A stretch of 48,097 nucleotides of DNA from Lachnoclostridium sp. An169 (GTDB lineage: Bacteria > Bacillota > Clostridia > Lachnospirales > Lachnospiraceae). Positions 6,670 to 14,634 of the stretch are shown here, in pieces. Below the pieces are notes generated by a model, which was not told the origin of the DNA, searched no databases, and was given only the letters and a program-made list of their open reading frames with translations. Each line of letters begins with the position of its first letter. The first letter of the stretch is position 1. The position numbers and the translations under genes were made by a program. The stretch is from the NCBI RefSeq assembly GCF_002160525.1, contig NZ_NFKT01000034.1, positions 1 through 48,097 of the forward strand. The letters are read 5' to 3'.

Positions 6670-7396
6670 GATCATGCGGGCAATCTGGAAGCGTTATCAA
6701 TACACGCTTATGCTTGCGATCGCTGTCATTGCGGCGGTTGTAATCGCGGCGATTGTGATACTTGCAGGAGGAACCGGGAAAGAGGCGGAAAAGGTTCAGG
6801 AGAACACTACAGCGGCGGCAGAAGCAAAGGATATTGCGATTGACCCGGAAGAGGGCGGCGACGCGGCAATGATGGACCCGGATAATTTCATTGAACCGTT
6901 CAACCGTATGTCCTGCGACTGGGGAGCCGGAGACACCGACGGGCTGACATTGTACCAGATACCGGAAGAATACAAGCGGACCGGCGGGAAATTTCCGCAG
7001 GTAGTACAAGTATATACATACTGCCTCTGCCGGGAATATGAGATTGATTATAACGTCATTCTTGCCATGATCGAGGTGGAAAGCGGGTACAAATGGAGCG
7101 CTGAAAGCGGGAGCGCCTATGGATATATGCAGATCGTACCGGAATACCACACGGAAAGAATGGAACTGTTGCACGTTGCGGATATTACGGACCCTTACGG
7201 AAATATTCGGGTTGGAATAGATTATTTTGCAGAATTGGTCTGGAAGTACGAGTGGAGTTATACAAAGGCTCTGACGGCGTATAAAAACGGGGAATATGGG
7301 GCAGAGACAGAGTATTTCAGCAAAGGGGAAGATACCTGCGAATATGCGGAAAGAGTAATGGAGATCGCAGACAGGATAAGAGACAGGGAGGCGTAA
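6626..7396 (+). CDS. membrane-anchored lytic transglycosylase (SLT domain)
   Basis: A 256-residue protein with a basic cytoplasmic N-terminus, one membrane segment (about 28-47), a low-complexity acidic linker, and a soluble lytic transglycosylase domain. The domain has catalytic Glu152 in EVESGYKWSAES, then AYGYMQIVPEYH, the standard ESG...G-MQI pair. It should cleave the MurNAc-GlcNAc bond of peptidoglycan outside the membrane. It overlaps the replication gene by 44 bases and has its own AGGAGG. The location in an early operon rather than with lysis or tail genes is odd; single-pass SLT proteins of this kind are also common in conjugative elements. Confidence 0.9.
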   Translation: MRVTEEEARKRRRRKIMRAIWKRYQYTLMLAIAVIAAVVIAAIVILAGGTGKEAEKVQENTTAAAEAKDIAIDPEEGGDAAMMDPDNFIEPFNRMSCDWGAGDTDGLTLYQIPEEYKRTGGKFPQVVQVYTYCLCREYEIDYNVILAMIEVESGYKWSAESGSAYGYMQIVPEYHTERMELLHVADITDPYGNIRVGIDYFAELVWKYEWSYTKALTAYKNGEYGAETEYFSKGEDTCEYAERVMEIADRIRDREA

Positions 7397-7398
7397 CG

Positions 7399-7710
7399 AT
7401 GGAAACGGGAATGAATTTAGGTCAGATGATGAAAGCGATAGTACCCAGTGACCGGGTTGTTGTGATCAATGCGGCAGGGCAGGTCATTTACAGAGGTTTT
7501 GCGGCGAACTTTGAACATACCGGAATAAGTGACGGAAGACCCGTAAAGTCTTTCGGCCTGGGAATGGAGACATACAGGAAGACGGAAACCATGTTTGACT
7601 GGAAAAATGTCAGGGAACTTCCCAGACAGGTTCCGGTTGAGCAGATGGAAGAATACAGCACGAAAGATTTAAGCCACATTATCTACACCAGAATTATTTT
7701 AGAGAATTGA
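7399..7710 (+). CDS. hypothetical early protein, 103 aa
   Basis: A 103-residue protein starting after GGGAGGCGTAACG, two bases past the transglycosylase stop. The middle has a beta pattern (DRVVVINAAGQVIYRGF, then SFGLGMETYRK). No catalytic or metal motif seen. Translationally linked to its neighbours. Function unknown. Confidence 0.8.
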   Translation: METGMNLGQMMKAIVPSDRVVVINAAGQVIYRGFAANFEHTGISDGRPVKSFGLGMETYRKTETMFDWKNVRELPRQVPVEQMEEYSTKDLSHIIYTRIILEN

Positions 7711-7720
7711 GGGAACGGGA

Positions 7721-8710
7721 ATGAACATAGGGCTTGTGGACGTGGATTCACATAATTTCCCGAACATTCCGCTTATGAAGCTGTCAGCATATCACAAGAG
7801 AAACGGGGATTGTGTGGAGTTTGCCAGGGAAGGAATAATATATGACCGCCTGTATATGAGCAAGATTTTCACAGAGAGCAGAGAACCGGAAGGACTGGAA
7901 GCAAAAGAGATCATCAGAGGCGGGAGCGGGTATGATCTGGAAAACAGGCTGCCGGAAGAGATCGAACACACTTACCCGGACTACGGGCTTTACCCGGAAC
8001 TGACAAAAGACACGGCGTATGGAATGTTGACAAGGGGTTGCCCGCGGAAAGACCACGGTTTCTGTATCACGCCAGAGAAAGACGGATGTATCAGCAGGAA
8101 GACAGCAAACTTGAAGGAGTTCTGGAACGGACAGAAAAATATTATCCTGCTTGACCAGAATTTACTTGCCTGTAAAGACAGATCGGATTTACTGGGGCAG
8201 TTAAAAGAATCCGGGGCAAGGGTAGATTTTCAGGGAGGAACGGACGTTAGATTTCTGAACGGGTCATTGATAGAGGAATTAAGGGGAATTAAAGTAAAGG
8301 ATTTTCATTTTGCCTGGGATAACCCGAAAGAAGACCTGAAAGAAAAGTTCCGGCTCTTCAAAGAAAGCAAAATAAAGAGCGTTGACAGAATCGGCGTGTA
8401 TGTACTCACAAATTATTGGAGTTCCGTAGAAGAAGACCTGTACAGAGTATATACGCTGCGGGAAATGGGCTTCCTTCCGTATGTGATGATCTACGATAAA
8501 CAGAAGTTTGTAAATCAATACGGGAAATGGCGGGCAGGGGTTGAAAGGACATACACGCGGGAACAAATGATTCACTTTAAAACCTGTCAGCATATGCAGC
8601 GTTGGAGTTCTTCCCGATCAGTGATTAAGATATGCCCGGACTTCAACGATTATGAACCGTATGCAAAATGGAAACGGTCAGGCTGTCCGGTTCCGGGGGA
8701 TAAAAAATGA
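7721..8710 (+). CDS. radical-SAM-like phage protein with altered cysteine motif
   Basis: A 329-residue protein matching, from memory, a radical SAM family frequent in Firmicutes phages. It has an N-terminal Rossmann-like segment (NIGLVDVDSHNFPN), then the cluster region TRGCPRKDHGFC, then NIILLDQNLLACKD, VDFQGGTDVRFL, and a terminal segment YVLTNYW...YTLREMGFLPYVMIYDK. Family members normally carry Cys-x3-Cys-x2-Cys for a 4Fe-4S cluster. Here Cys107 is kept, the second position is Asp111, and the next Cys is 115, one place late. Cys123 might substitute. The enzyme could be inactive or bind an unusual cluster. The ribosome site is weak (GGGAACGGGA). Confidence 0.75.
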   Translation: MNIGLVDVDSHNFPNIPLMKLSAYHKRNGDCVEFAREGIIYDRLYMSKIFTESREPEGLEAKEIIRGGSGYDLENRLPEEIEHTYPDYGLYPELTKDTAYGMLTRGCPRKDHGFCITPEKDGCISRKTANLKEFWNGQKNIILLDQNLLACKDRSDLLGQLKESGARVDFQGGTDVRFLNGSLIEELRGIKVKDFHFAWDNPKEDLKEKFRLFKESKIKSVDRIGVYVLTNYWSSVEEDLYRVYTLREMGFLPYVMIYDKQKFVNQYGKWRAGVERTYTREQMIHFKTCQHMQRWSSSRSVIKICPDFNDYEPYAKWKRSGCPVPGDKK

Positions 8711-8964
8711 CGAAGACAAAGAAAAAAATAAAAATGACAAAGGAAGACCGGGAATATTTTAAGCAGGGAATGAAGACGGCGAACCCGATAGAATTTTTAA
8801 TGATCACGGATTTCTTGAATGAAGCAGAAGAACTTTTCACAGCAGAAGATTTAAAATTCATGCACTCATGCGCCGGGAAGCGCGCGGAAAGACTTTTAAA
8901 GAATGTTGTGGAAAACCTTTCGTTTGAAGATAAACCAGATACAACAGGAGGCGAGTTCTTATGA
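8707..8964 (+). CDS. hypothetical early protein, 85 aa
   Basis: An 85-residue, Lys-rich helical protein (MTKTKKKIKMTKEDREYFKQ). It overlaps the radical-SAM-like gene by four bases and the next gene by four bases (ATGA), so it is translationally coupled. No domain recognised. Confidence 0.75.
   Translation: MTKTKKKIKMTKEDREYFKQGMKTANPIEFLMITDFLNEAEELFTAEDLKFMHSCAGKRAERLLKNVVENLSFEDKPDTTGGEFL
8934..8944 (+). repeat. partial ACCAGATACAA leader motif
   Basis: ACCAGATACAA precedes the CAGGAGG ribosome site of the DUF2786-like gene. It copies the leader seen before DGR target 1 and parA, with two extra bases (CA) before GGAGG. Confidence 0.4.
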
Positions 8965-9530
8965 CCAGAGAACAGGCGCAAGAGAAGCTGAAAAAGCTGA
9001 AAGCCCTTGCGGAAAGGGGAGTGGGAGGGGAGAAAGAAACCGCAATGAAGCTGCACCGGGAACTGATGAAAAAATATGAAATTGAGGAAGAAGAGATTCT
9101 TTCAGAAACCTTGAAAGTTCATTGGTTCGGATACAGAACGGAATTAGAAGAAATTCTGCTACTTAGAATTTTTTATAAAGTGACTGGGAGCAGAACATAT
9201 CATGTGTACACAAAGAAATATAGCAGGAGAAAGAAAAGAGGCTGCGAGTGTACAGAGATCGAAGCGGCGGAAATAAAGTTGCTGTTTGAGTTCTACAGGA
9301 ACGAACTGAAAAGGGAATTGGAAACCTTCATAGCGGCGTTTATCAGCGGGAACAGGATTTACCCGGATAAGACGGCCCGCTGCTACGAAGAAAGAAAAGA
9401 CGACGACAGAGAACCGACACCGGAAGAAATGCGGCAAATGAAAAAGGCACAGTTTATGGCACTTATGATGGATAAAAGGAAGCCGCCGCGGGCAATGATC
9501 GGGGAATATGAGGAAGAAGGAGAAGAATAG
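8961..9530 (+). CDS. DUF2786-like protein
   Basis: A 189-residue protein. Residues 3-45 (QAQEKLKKLKALAERGVGGEKETAMKLHRELMKKYEIEEEEI) match the N-terminal helical domain called DUF2786, found in many phage and mobile-element proteins of unknown function. The middle (HWFGYRTELEEILLLRIFYKV) and a basic Cys-containing stretch (RKKRGCEC) follow the family pattern; the tail is acidic. It is preceded by AGGAGG and part of the leader motif shared with parA and DGR target 1. Confidence 0.75.
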   Translation: MTREQAQEKLKKLKALAERGVGGEKETAMKLHRELMKKYEIEEEEILSETLKVHWFGYRTELEEILLLRIFYKVTGSRTYHVYTKKYSRRKKRGCECTEIEAAEIKLLFEFYRNELKRELETFIAAFISGNRIYPDKTARCYEERKDDDREPTPEEMRQMKKAQFMALMMDKRKPPRAMIGEYEEEGEE

Positions 9531-9533
9531 AAG

Positions 9534-10082
9534 ATGATTAAGAAAATCAGAAGAAGACTGAAAAAAGTGACCAAATCGGACATATTACGGCTGATGAAAA
9601 AAGCGGTAATGGCAGCAGGCAAGGCGCTGATCTATACGTTTTACGCAGTGGCGATCATGAACGTTATTCTGAACATGGTATTCATTACCTGCCTGACAAT
9701 CCTTGAATGGATGGGGAAAGTCGTGATCATGCCAGATTATTTAAGGATTGACGGATATTTCACGGCGGTCATTATGCTTGCGGCAGTGGTTGTTATGCAC
9801 CACAGAAGAAAAGCCGAAGAGGAAGAAGCAGAAATGATCAGGCAGAGCGAAGAAAGGCAGAAAAGAGCGATCGAGGAGGCAAAGATCAATAACCAGAACT
9901 GGAAAACGTGGTTCAGAATACAGATGATGAAAAACATAAATTATTTCCGGGTAAACAATCAGCTGACCGTAAGAGAAGAAAGGAAATTCAGAAGAATTGT
10001 AGATTACACAATAAGGGAACTTGACAAGGAGGCGAAGGAAAATGGAAAAAGCGCAGAAGCCGAAATGCATGAAAAGCGATAA
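9534..10082 (+). CDS. two-span membrane protein
   Basis: A 182-residue protein with a basic N-terminus and two hydrophobic segments (about 32-60 and 74-88), the second ending in HHRRK. A long charged cytoplasmic helix (92-125) and a basic C-terminal domain follow. Both ends should be inside the cell. It overlaps the following gene by 41 bases. No enzymatic motif; function unknown. Confidence 0.75.
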   Translation: MIKKIRRRLKKVTKSDILRLMKKAVMAAGKALIYTFYAVAIMNVILNMVFITCLTILEWMGKVVIMPDYLRIDGYFTAVIMLAAVVVMHHRRKAEEEEAEMIRQSEERQKRAIEEAKINNQNWKTWFRIQMMKNINYFRVNNQLTVREERKFRRIVDYTIRELDKEAKENGKSAEAEMHEKR

Positions 10083-10314
10083 ACCCACACTGACCGGAAA
10101 CCCGCCGCTGATGTTCCTGAATAGTTTCTTTTGTCCGGTATGCGGGAAGCACCTGTTTTCCTATTACGACGGAGACTTGAAGAGAAAAGACTATAAATTC
10201 AGAATTTCGCAGGATTGGAACTATTGCAGTAAATGCGGAACCCGTCTTGATCTGGACAAATGGAAAGAACAACCCGGCAGCAGGGCGGAAGAGGAAATAG
10301 ACTGGGAGGAATGA
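10042..10314 (+). CDS. small zinc-ribbon protein
   Basis: A 90-residue protein with two CxxC knuckles, CPVCG and CSKCG, about 36 residues apart, which form a zinc ribbon. The start is ATG 10042 behind AAGGAGG; an upstream TTG in the same frame lacks a ribosome site. It overlaps the membrane-protein gene before it and meets the methyltransferase gene by ATGA. Possibly a nucleic-acid-binding accessory factor; not proven. Confidence 0.8.
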   Translation: MEKAQKPKCMKSDKPTLTGNPPLMFLNSFFCPVCGKHLFSYYDGDLKRKDYKFRISQDWNYCSKCGTRLDLDKWKEQPGSRAEEEIDWEE

Positions 10315-11708
10315 AAGTGCGGTTCATTGATTTTTTCGCCGGAATAGGCGGGTTCAGAAGAGGGATGGAGCAGGCGGGGCATAAATGCGTTGGTTTCTGC
10401 GAATTTGATAAGTTCGCTGTTGCAAGCTATACGTCCATGCACCTACTTACTGATCAGCAGAGAGAAAAGCTGAAAGAAATTCCATCGAAGAAAAGACAGA
10501 AGGAGATTTTAAAAGATGAATACAGAAACGGAGAATGGTACGCAAATGACATTAGAACAGTGGTTGCCGCAAGCCTGCCCGCCGCAGACTGTTGGTGTTT
10601 CGGGTTCCCATGCCAGGACATCAGCGTTGCCGGAAAGCAGGCAGGATTCAACGGACACCGTTCTTCTCTGTTTTTCGCAGTTACAGGGCTTATTAGAGAC
10701 ACAGAAGAAGAAAATCGACCCAAATACCTGTTTATTGAGAACGTGGAAAACCTACTTAGCATTAACGGGGGGGGCGATTTCCTCAAACTTCTCATTGAGT
10801 TGGACGAGATCGGGTACAATGCGGAATGGCAGGTTGTCAACAGTAAAGATTTCAGAGTACCGCAAAACAGGAAGCGGGTGTTCATTATCGGACATCTTAG
10901 AGGAAAGCGTACCGGAAAAATACTTCCTGTCACGGGAGCAGGTGGAGAAAATAGCATTTCAATAATCGGACACCGGGAGGGGTACAGAAGAAATACACAG
11001 GTATTTGCACAAGACGGAATCACAGAAGCATTAAGCACCTGTCAGGGCGGCGGTAGGGAACATCACATTGCAATCCCGTTTTGTATCGACATGAATTACG
11101 GGGCGGGAATACATGAAACAGAGAGAGCAAGAGCATTACAGGCAAGATATTACAAAGGAATCAATAAGAGGTCAGGAGAAAATTCTTGCGTTGCAATCCC
11201 CGTACTGACACCGGACAGGATAAATAAAAGACAGAATGGCAGGAGGTTTAAGGAAGACGGAGAACCGATGTTCACACTTACCGCACAGGACCGGCACGGG
11301 GTAGCGATAGGAATTATTGATACACAGGGCAGGAAAGGAAAGAAAGCGGAGCCAAAGGGAATATGCCCGACACTACGAAGTGAAACACACGGAAATATAC
11401 CGCAGGTGTGCATAGACATTACAGGAGAACCGGAAGGGCAGGAAAGAGAACAGGGGATTTTTGTTGAAATGCCGGAAGGCTTCGTGGTCTATGCGGTTTG
11501 GAGTGAAAAATATCATTGCTATCTGGCAATAAGAAAATTAACGCCGCGGGAGTGCTTCCGGTTGCAGGGGTGGGAAGACGAATACTTTGATCGGGCAGAA
11601 TTTGTCAACAGTGACAGTCAGCTTTACAAACAGGCGGGGAACGGCGTGACAGTAAGCGTGATTAGAGCGATCGCAGAAAAGATGAAGGAGCAGGAGGAAA
11701 GAGCATGA
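10311..11708 (+). CDS. DNA cytosine-5 methyltransferase
   Basis: A 465-residue C5 methyltransferase that transfers a methyl group from SAM to cytosine in DNA. Motif I is DFFAGIGGFRRGMEQAG. Motif IV is GFPCQDIS with catalytic Cys101. Motif VI is ENVENLL, motif VIII is QNRKRVFIIG, and motif X is GNGVTVSVIRAIAEKM. The long stretch between VIII and X (about 230-400) is the target-recognition region; it repeats short TLTA/ALST-like elements. No paired restriction enzyme is present, so it is probably a solitary anti-restriction enzyme. The start ATG sits directly against GGGAGGA; GTG six bases on is better spaced. A second frame (10516-10965) runs inside it. Confidence 0.95.
   Translation: MKVRFIDFFAGIGGFRRGMEQAGHKCVGFCEFDKFAVASYTSMHLLTDQQREKLKEIPSKKRQKEILKDEYRNGEWYANDIRTVVAASLPAADCWCFGFPCQDISVAGKQAGFNGHRSSLFFAVTGLIRDTEEENRPKYLFIENVENLLSINGGGDFLKLLIELDEIGYNAEWQVVNSKDFRVPQNRKRVFIIGHLRGKRTGKILPVTGAGGENSISIIGHREGYRRNTQVFAQDGITEALSTCQGGGREHHIAIPFCIDMNYGAGIHETERARALQARYYKGINKRSGENSCVAIPVLTPDRINKRQNGRRFKEDGEPMFTLTAQDRHGVAIGIIDTQGRKGKKAEPKGICPTLRSETHGNIPQVCIDITGEPEGQEREQGIFVEMPEGFVVYAVWSEKYHCYLAIRKLTPRECFRLQGWEDEYFDRAEFVNSDSQLYKQAGNGVTVSVIRAIAEKMKEQEERA
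10516..10965 (+). CDS. possible embedded gene in +1 frame of the methyltransferase
   Basis: A 149-residue reading frame wholly inside the methyltransferase, shifted +1. Its ATG is preceded by AAGGAGA with about nine bases of spacing, unusual for a chance internal frame. Its C-terminal part (LSDILEESVPEKYFLS) resembles, from memory, a segment present in other phage cytosine methyltransferases or companion ORFs. Against it: long shadow frames are common in this phage, including one on the opposite strand here. It may be a real overlapping gene or a relic of an alternative reading of an ancestral gene. Confidence 0.4.
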   Translation: MNTETENGTQMTLEQWLPQACPPQTVGVSGSHARTSALPESRQDSTDTVLLCFSQLQGLLETQKKKIDPNTCLLRTWKTYLALTGGAISSNFSLSWTRSGTMRNGRLSTVKISEYRKTGSGCSLSDILEESVPEKYFLSREQVEKIAFQ

Positions 11709-12262
11709 CACCAGAAGAAGCAAAAACCATATTTAAAGATTATTTCGGGTACATACAGAGGAAGGGGGCAAAGGAACTTCTGAAATGGATTGATCAGAAA
11801 GGATTTTTTGAAGCCCCGGCAAGCGCCGGACACCACGGAGCATATGAAGGAGGGCTTGCAGTCCATTCCGTGAACGTATTCCGCAGGATTTTAAGGATTT
11901 CAGATCATGAAAAGAAGAAACACCAGGAATACAACATAGAGACGCTGGCAATCGTGAGCCTGCTTCATGATCTCTGCAAGATGGACGCTTACACAAAGCA
12001 GGAAGACGGAACATACCGGGCAAGCAGGAAGTTCCCGGCAGGACACGGGGAAAAGTCAGTTTTTATTATTCTTCCGTTCATGGAACTGTCAGAAGAAGAA
12101 ATTCTGGCGATCAGGTGGCACATGGGAGCCTATGACTTCTGCGCCAAAGGCGGAAGTTATGACCTGAACAATACCTTCAATCAGAGCCGCCTTGCGGTAA
12201 TGCTTCACATTGCGGACATGGAGGCGACGCACTTTGACGAGAGGGAGGAAGACAGGCAATGA
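11705..12262 (+). CDS. HD-domain phosphohydrolase
   Basis: A 185-residue protein with the HD metal-site series His54 (GLAVHS), His88-Asp89 (LLHDLCK), His114 (GHGEKS), His139 (RWHMG) and Asp171 (HIADMEATHFDE). HD enzymes hydrolyse phosphoesters such as nucleotides or dNTPs; the substrate cannot be read from sequence. It overlaps the methyltransferase by four bases (ATGA) and the VRR-NUC gene by four, so it is coupled to a DNA-metabolism set. Confidence 0.92.
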   Translation: MTPEEAKTIFKDYFGYIQRKGAKELLKWIDQKGFFEAPASAGHHGAYEGGLAVHSVNVFRRILRISDHEKKKHQEYNIETLAIVSLLHDLCKMDAYTKQEDGTYRASRKFPAGHGEKSVFIILPFMELSEEEILAIRWHMGAYDFCAKGGSYDLNNTFNQSRLAVMLHIADMEATHFDEREEDRQ

Positions 12263-12654
12263 GTTACTACACCCGGCAGCAGGCAAGAAGGAGAAGCGAA
12301 GCGACGGAGCAGGAAGCGTTGATTACATGGTGCAGGATATTTGAAAACAGATACCCGGAATTAAAGATGATCTATCATATTCCAAACGGCGGCAGCAGGA
12401 ATCAGCTGGAAGCGGCAAATTTAAAGCGGCAGGGGGTAAAAGCCGGAGTGCCGGACTTATGCCTGCCAGTTCCAAAAGAAGGGTATCACGGGCTTTACAT
12501 AGAAATGAAATACGGGAAGAACAAGCCGACAGACAATCAGGAAGAATGGCTGGAAAGCCTGCGGCAGTATGGATATAAAACGGCAGTCTGCTACGGGGCA
12601 GACGAAGCAAGGGAAACCATAAAACAATATATCGGATGGAGGGAGACGAATTGA
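12259..12654 (+). CDS. VRR-NUC domain nuclease
   Basis: A 131-residue VRR-NUC (PD-(D/E)xK superfamily) endonuclease. The signature is clear: EQEALITWC, HIPNGGSRN, GVKAGVPDL with the catalytic Asp, YIEMKYGKNKPTDNQ with Glu and Lys, and CYGADEA. Stand-alone phage members are thought to cut branched DNA, such as Holliday-type junctions, during replication or before packaging. The start ATG overlaps the HD gene; a GGGAGGAAG ribosome site lies upstream. Confidence 0.92.
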   Translation: MSYYTRQQARRRSEATEQEALITWCRIFENRYPELKMIYHIPNGGSRNQLEAANLKRQGVKAGVPDLCLPVPKEGYHGLYIEMKYGKNKPTDNQEEWLESLRQYGYKTAVCYGADEARETIKQYIGWRETN

Positions 12655-12905
12655 CAGAAGAGGCGTTCAAGAAAGCGGAAAGAATCAAAGAGAACATAGA
12701 CGAACTGGAAGACTTCATGTTCTGGTGTTCCGGCAGGAGAGAGGGCAGAAGAAAGATACCTGCAAGAATAGTTGTGTTAAAGCGGAAGATGATAGGCGGA
12801 TTGAAAAGTAAAGAATTTACTATTTCGGAGAGATTGCAGCAGAGAATTTGTGATTGTGTGGAAGAGGAATTGAAAGAACTTAGAAAGGAACTGGAAAGTC
12901 TATGA
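12651..12905 (+). CDS. small helical protein
   Basis: About 84 residues from TTG 12651 (GGAGGG upstream, TTGA overlap with the nuclease stop). ATG 12636 is an alternative that adds five residues. Highly charged helices (KKAERIKENIDELEDFMFW and CVEEELKELRKELESL) suggest a coiled coil. No domain recognised. It joins the next small gene by ATGA. Confidence 0.65.
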   Translation: MTEEAFKKAERIKENIDELEDFMFWCSGRREGRRKIPARIVVLKRKMIGGLKSKEFTISERLQQRICDCVEEELKELRKELESL

Positions 12906-13072
12906 CACTGAAAGTCTATGAAAGCAGAAAAACAGTCACAGTAAAAGACCTGATCGGGATTCTTTCAGACCTTCCGCCGGAAGCGGCAGTGATCAACAGT
13001 CAGGAAAAGAATATAAAAATCTATCCGGGAAGAGACACAAAGACCGGGAAAGAAATTGTGATGATAGGTTGA
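12902..13072 (+). CDS. small protein, 56 aa
   Basis: A 56-residue reading frame (MTLKVYESRKTVTVKDLIGIL...) overlapping the previous stop by ATGA, so probably made by translational reinitiation. It has a beta/alpha pattern with PPEAAV in the middle. No known family recognised. Confidence 0.6.
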   Translation: MTLKVYESRKTVTVKDLIGILSDLPPEAAVINSQEKNIKIYPGRDTKTGKEIVMIG

Positions 13073-13082
13073 GAGGTAAGGC

Positions 13083-13385
13083 ATGAACAGCATGGAAAGG
13101 GAAATGAGGAAGCATATCCCGCATTACGGGCAGATGAAGAAAGTCGCGTCTACGATCGGAACAAAGAAACAGCGGACCGGTAACAGGAAGAAGAAAAGCA
13201 GATTAACGGAGATCAGCAGGGGAAGCGGAAAACCCGTACTCTGCCAGGGCGTAGGAGTTACCAGGGCGGCAAGGAAACTGTTTGAGTATGAGGAAACCGG
13301 ACTGACCGCACAGGAGATCAGGGCGTTGCAGGAGAGGGAGAGAAACCTGACAGAACGAATTAAGAAGCTGGAAAGCTGGGAATGA
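13083..13385 (+). CDS. hypothetical protein with YEETGLT motif
   Basis: A 100-residue basic protein. The segment KLFEYEETGLTAQEIRAL near residue 65 is a short motif often seen in small phage proteins of Clostridia; the rest is a Lys/Arg-rich N-terminus and a terminal coiled coil. The ribosome site GAGGTAAGG is just upstream. Function unknown. Confidence 0.7.
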   Translation: MNSMEREMRKHIPHYGQMKKVASTIGTKKQRTGNRKKKSRLTEISRGSGKPVLCQGVGVTRAARKLFEYEETGLTAQEIRALQERERNLTERIKKLESWE

Positions 13386-13398
13386 AGGAGGCGGAAGC

Positions 13399-13632
13399 AT
13401 GGGGCCGGAAAGATGTTTACTCTGCGGGGAACCGATACCGGAAGGAACACAGGTTTGCCCGGTGTGCATGGAGAAATACACAAAAGGGGAACTGGACGCA
13501 CAAGTAGCACAGGAATTAAGAGACATTGCAGATATATTAAGCATTACGGCAAATACGGACGGAAATATAAAACGCTCAATGGAAGCGCTACTGCGGATTG
13601 CAGATAGGTTAAGCAGGAGGCAAGGGAAATGA
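13399..13632 (+). CDS. small CxxC zinc-finger protein
   Basis: A 77-residue protein with CLLCG and CPVC pairs in the first 25 residues, consistent with one zinc site, followed by a helical tail. Strong AAGGAGG ribosome site and ATGA overlap with the next gene. Role unknown. Confidence 0.75.
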   Translation: MGPERCLLCGEPIPEGTQVCPVCMEKYTKGELDAQVAQELRDIADILSITANTDGNIKRSMEALLRIADRLSRRQGK

Positions 13633-14219
13633 GAAAAGACAGAAAGAAACCAACATATCTTCCGAAAGTCGCATTTGTCCGGCTTCACACAGGCGGGAAG
13701 GAAGTAAAAGAGTATCAGCAAGAGTTAAAAGGGCAGGGGTTTACATACAGGCAGTTTGAACACATGAAACGTTCGGATGAATATTGGAACGGACTGGAAT
13801 TATGGGTAAGTATGTGGAACTATGACAATCACGAAAGCTGGCATTTATGGAACTGGAAAAAAGAAGATGATAGCAGGGTTATGCTAGCAATGTACGAAGC
13901 GGAGCAATACAATCCATTCCGCGGATACGAAAATAATTTTGAAAAGTTCAAGGCTGACTGGGAAGCGGGAACGTATGACCCAGGTTGCACCTATTCTTTT
14001 CCGCTGGAAGTAGTTGAAGTTCTGGAAGTGGTGCAGGAGGAAGAAGACAATACAGACCCAGAGGAAGTGAAAAAAGCAGTAAAGCAGGCAAAGGAAGCGG
14101 AGTATCAGAAACGCCGAAGACAGAGAATGAAAAAGAGAAACAGACATAGGAAAAGAAGTTGGAAACGGTGCGAAGTTCCAGATTGTAAAAATTGCCCGTT
14201 TCCGTTATGTGAAAATTGA
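13629..14219 (+). CDS. hypothetical protein with basic, Cys-containing tail
   Basis: A 196-residue protein. The first 120 residues are rich in Trp and Tyr (ELWVSMWNYDNHESWHLWNW). An acidic linker follows, then a very basic region (140-185) and a terminal Cys cluster CEVPDCKNCPFPLC that could bind zinc. This suggests nucleic-acid binding, but no family is recognised. Ribosome site CAGGAGG. Confidence 0.7.
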   Translation: MRKDRKKPTYLPKVAFVRLHTGGKEVKEYQQELKGQGFTYRQFEHMKRSDEYWNGLELWVSMWNYDNHESWHLWNWKKEDDSRVMLAMYEAEQYNPFRGYENNFEKFKADWEAGTYDPGCTYSFPLEVVEVLEVVQEEEDNTDPEEVKKAVKQAKEAEYQKRRRQRMKKRNRHRKRSWKRCEVPDCKNCPFPLCEN

Positions 14220-14234
14220 AAGGAGAAGAAAGGA

Positions 14235-14432
14235 ATGGGAAAGCGTAAGAACAGGCATTGCCAGAGCAAGCAGGAAGTTTTGCAGAGAGTATGGGAAAAG
14301 AAAAGAGGGCAGCAGGAACACCCGGCGAAAAGACAGCTGCGAACCATAAATCAGGTCAGACCGGCAATAGAGCGGGCAAGAAAGCAAATGCAGGAGAAAA
14401 ACAGGAGGGAAAGCAGAAATGACGTGGAGTAG
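14235..14432 (+). CDS. small basic protein, 65 aa
   Basis: A 65-residue Lys/Arg/Gln-rich helical protein behind AAAGGAGAAG, overlapping the next gene by 14 bases. The composition suggests nucleic-acid binding or disorder. No family recognised. Confidence 0.6.
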   Translation: MGKRKNRHCQSKQEVLQRVWEKKRGQQEHPAKRQLRTINQVRPAIERARKQMQEKNRRESRNDVE

Positions 14433-14634
14433 TATTGCGGAAGTATTTTCTGAAATATTGGCGGCCATATGGGTAGCGGTCAAGTTCGCATTTGCAGGAA
14501 TCGGGATTCTGGCTTTCATAGGAATGTTGGGAATTATTTATATCCTGCTGCGGGAATTGTCCTGGTATGTAAGAGGGCTGTTAAAAGAGAAATTGAAGGA
14601 GGAAAAGAAAGACAATGAAGACAAGAGCATTTAA
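14419..14634 (+). CDS. small membrane protein
   Basis: A 71-residue protein with a long hydrophobic stretch (about 8-45; WVAVKFAFAGIGILAFIGML) that can span the membrane once or twice, and a charged C-terminal tail (LKEKLKEEKKDNEDK). CAGGAGGG ribosome site. It overlaps the next gene by 20 bases. Function unknown. Confidence 0.7.
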   Translation: MTWSSIAEVFSEILAAIWVAVKFAFAGIGILAFIGMLGIIYILLRELSWYVRGLLKEKLKEEKKDNEDKSI

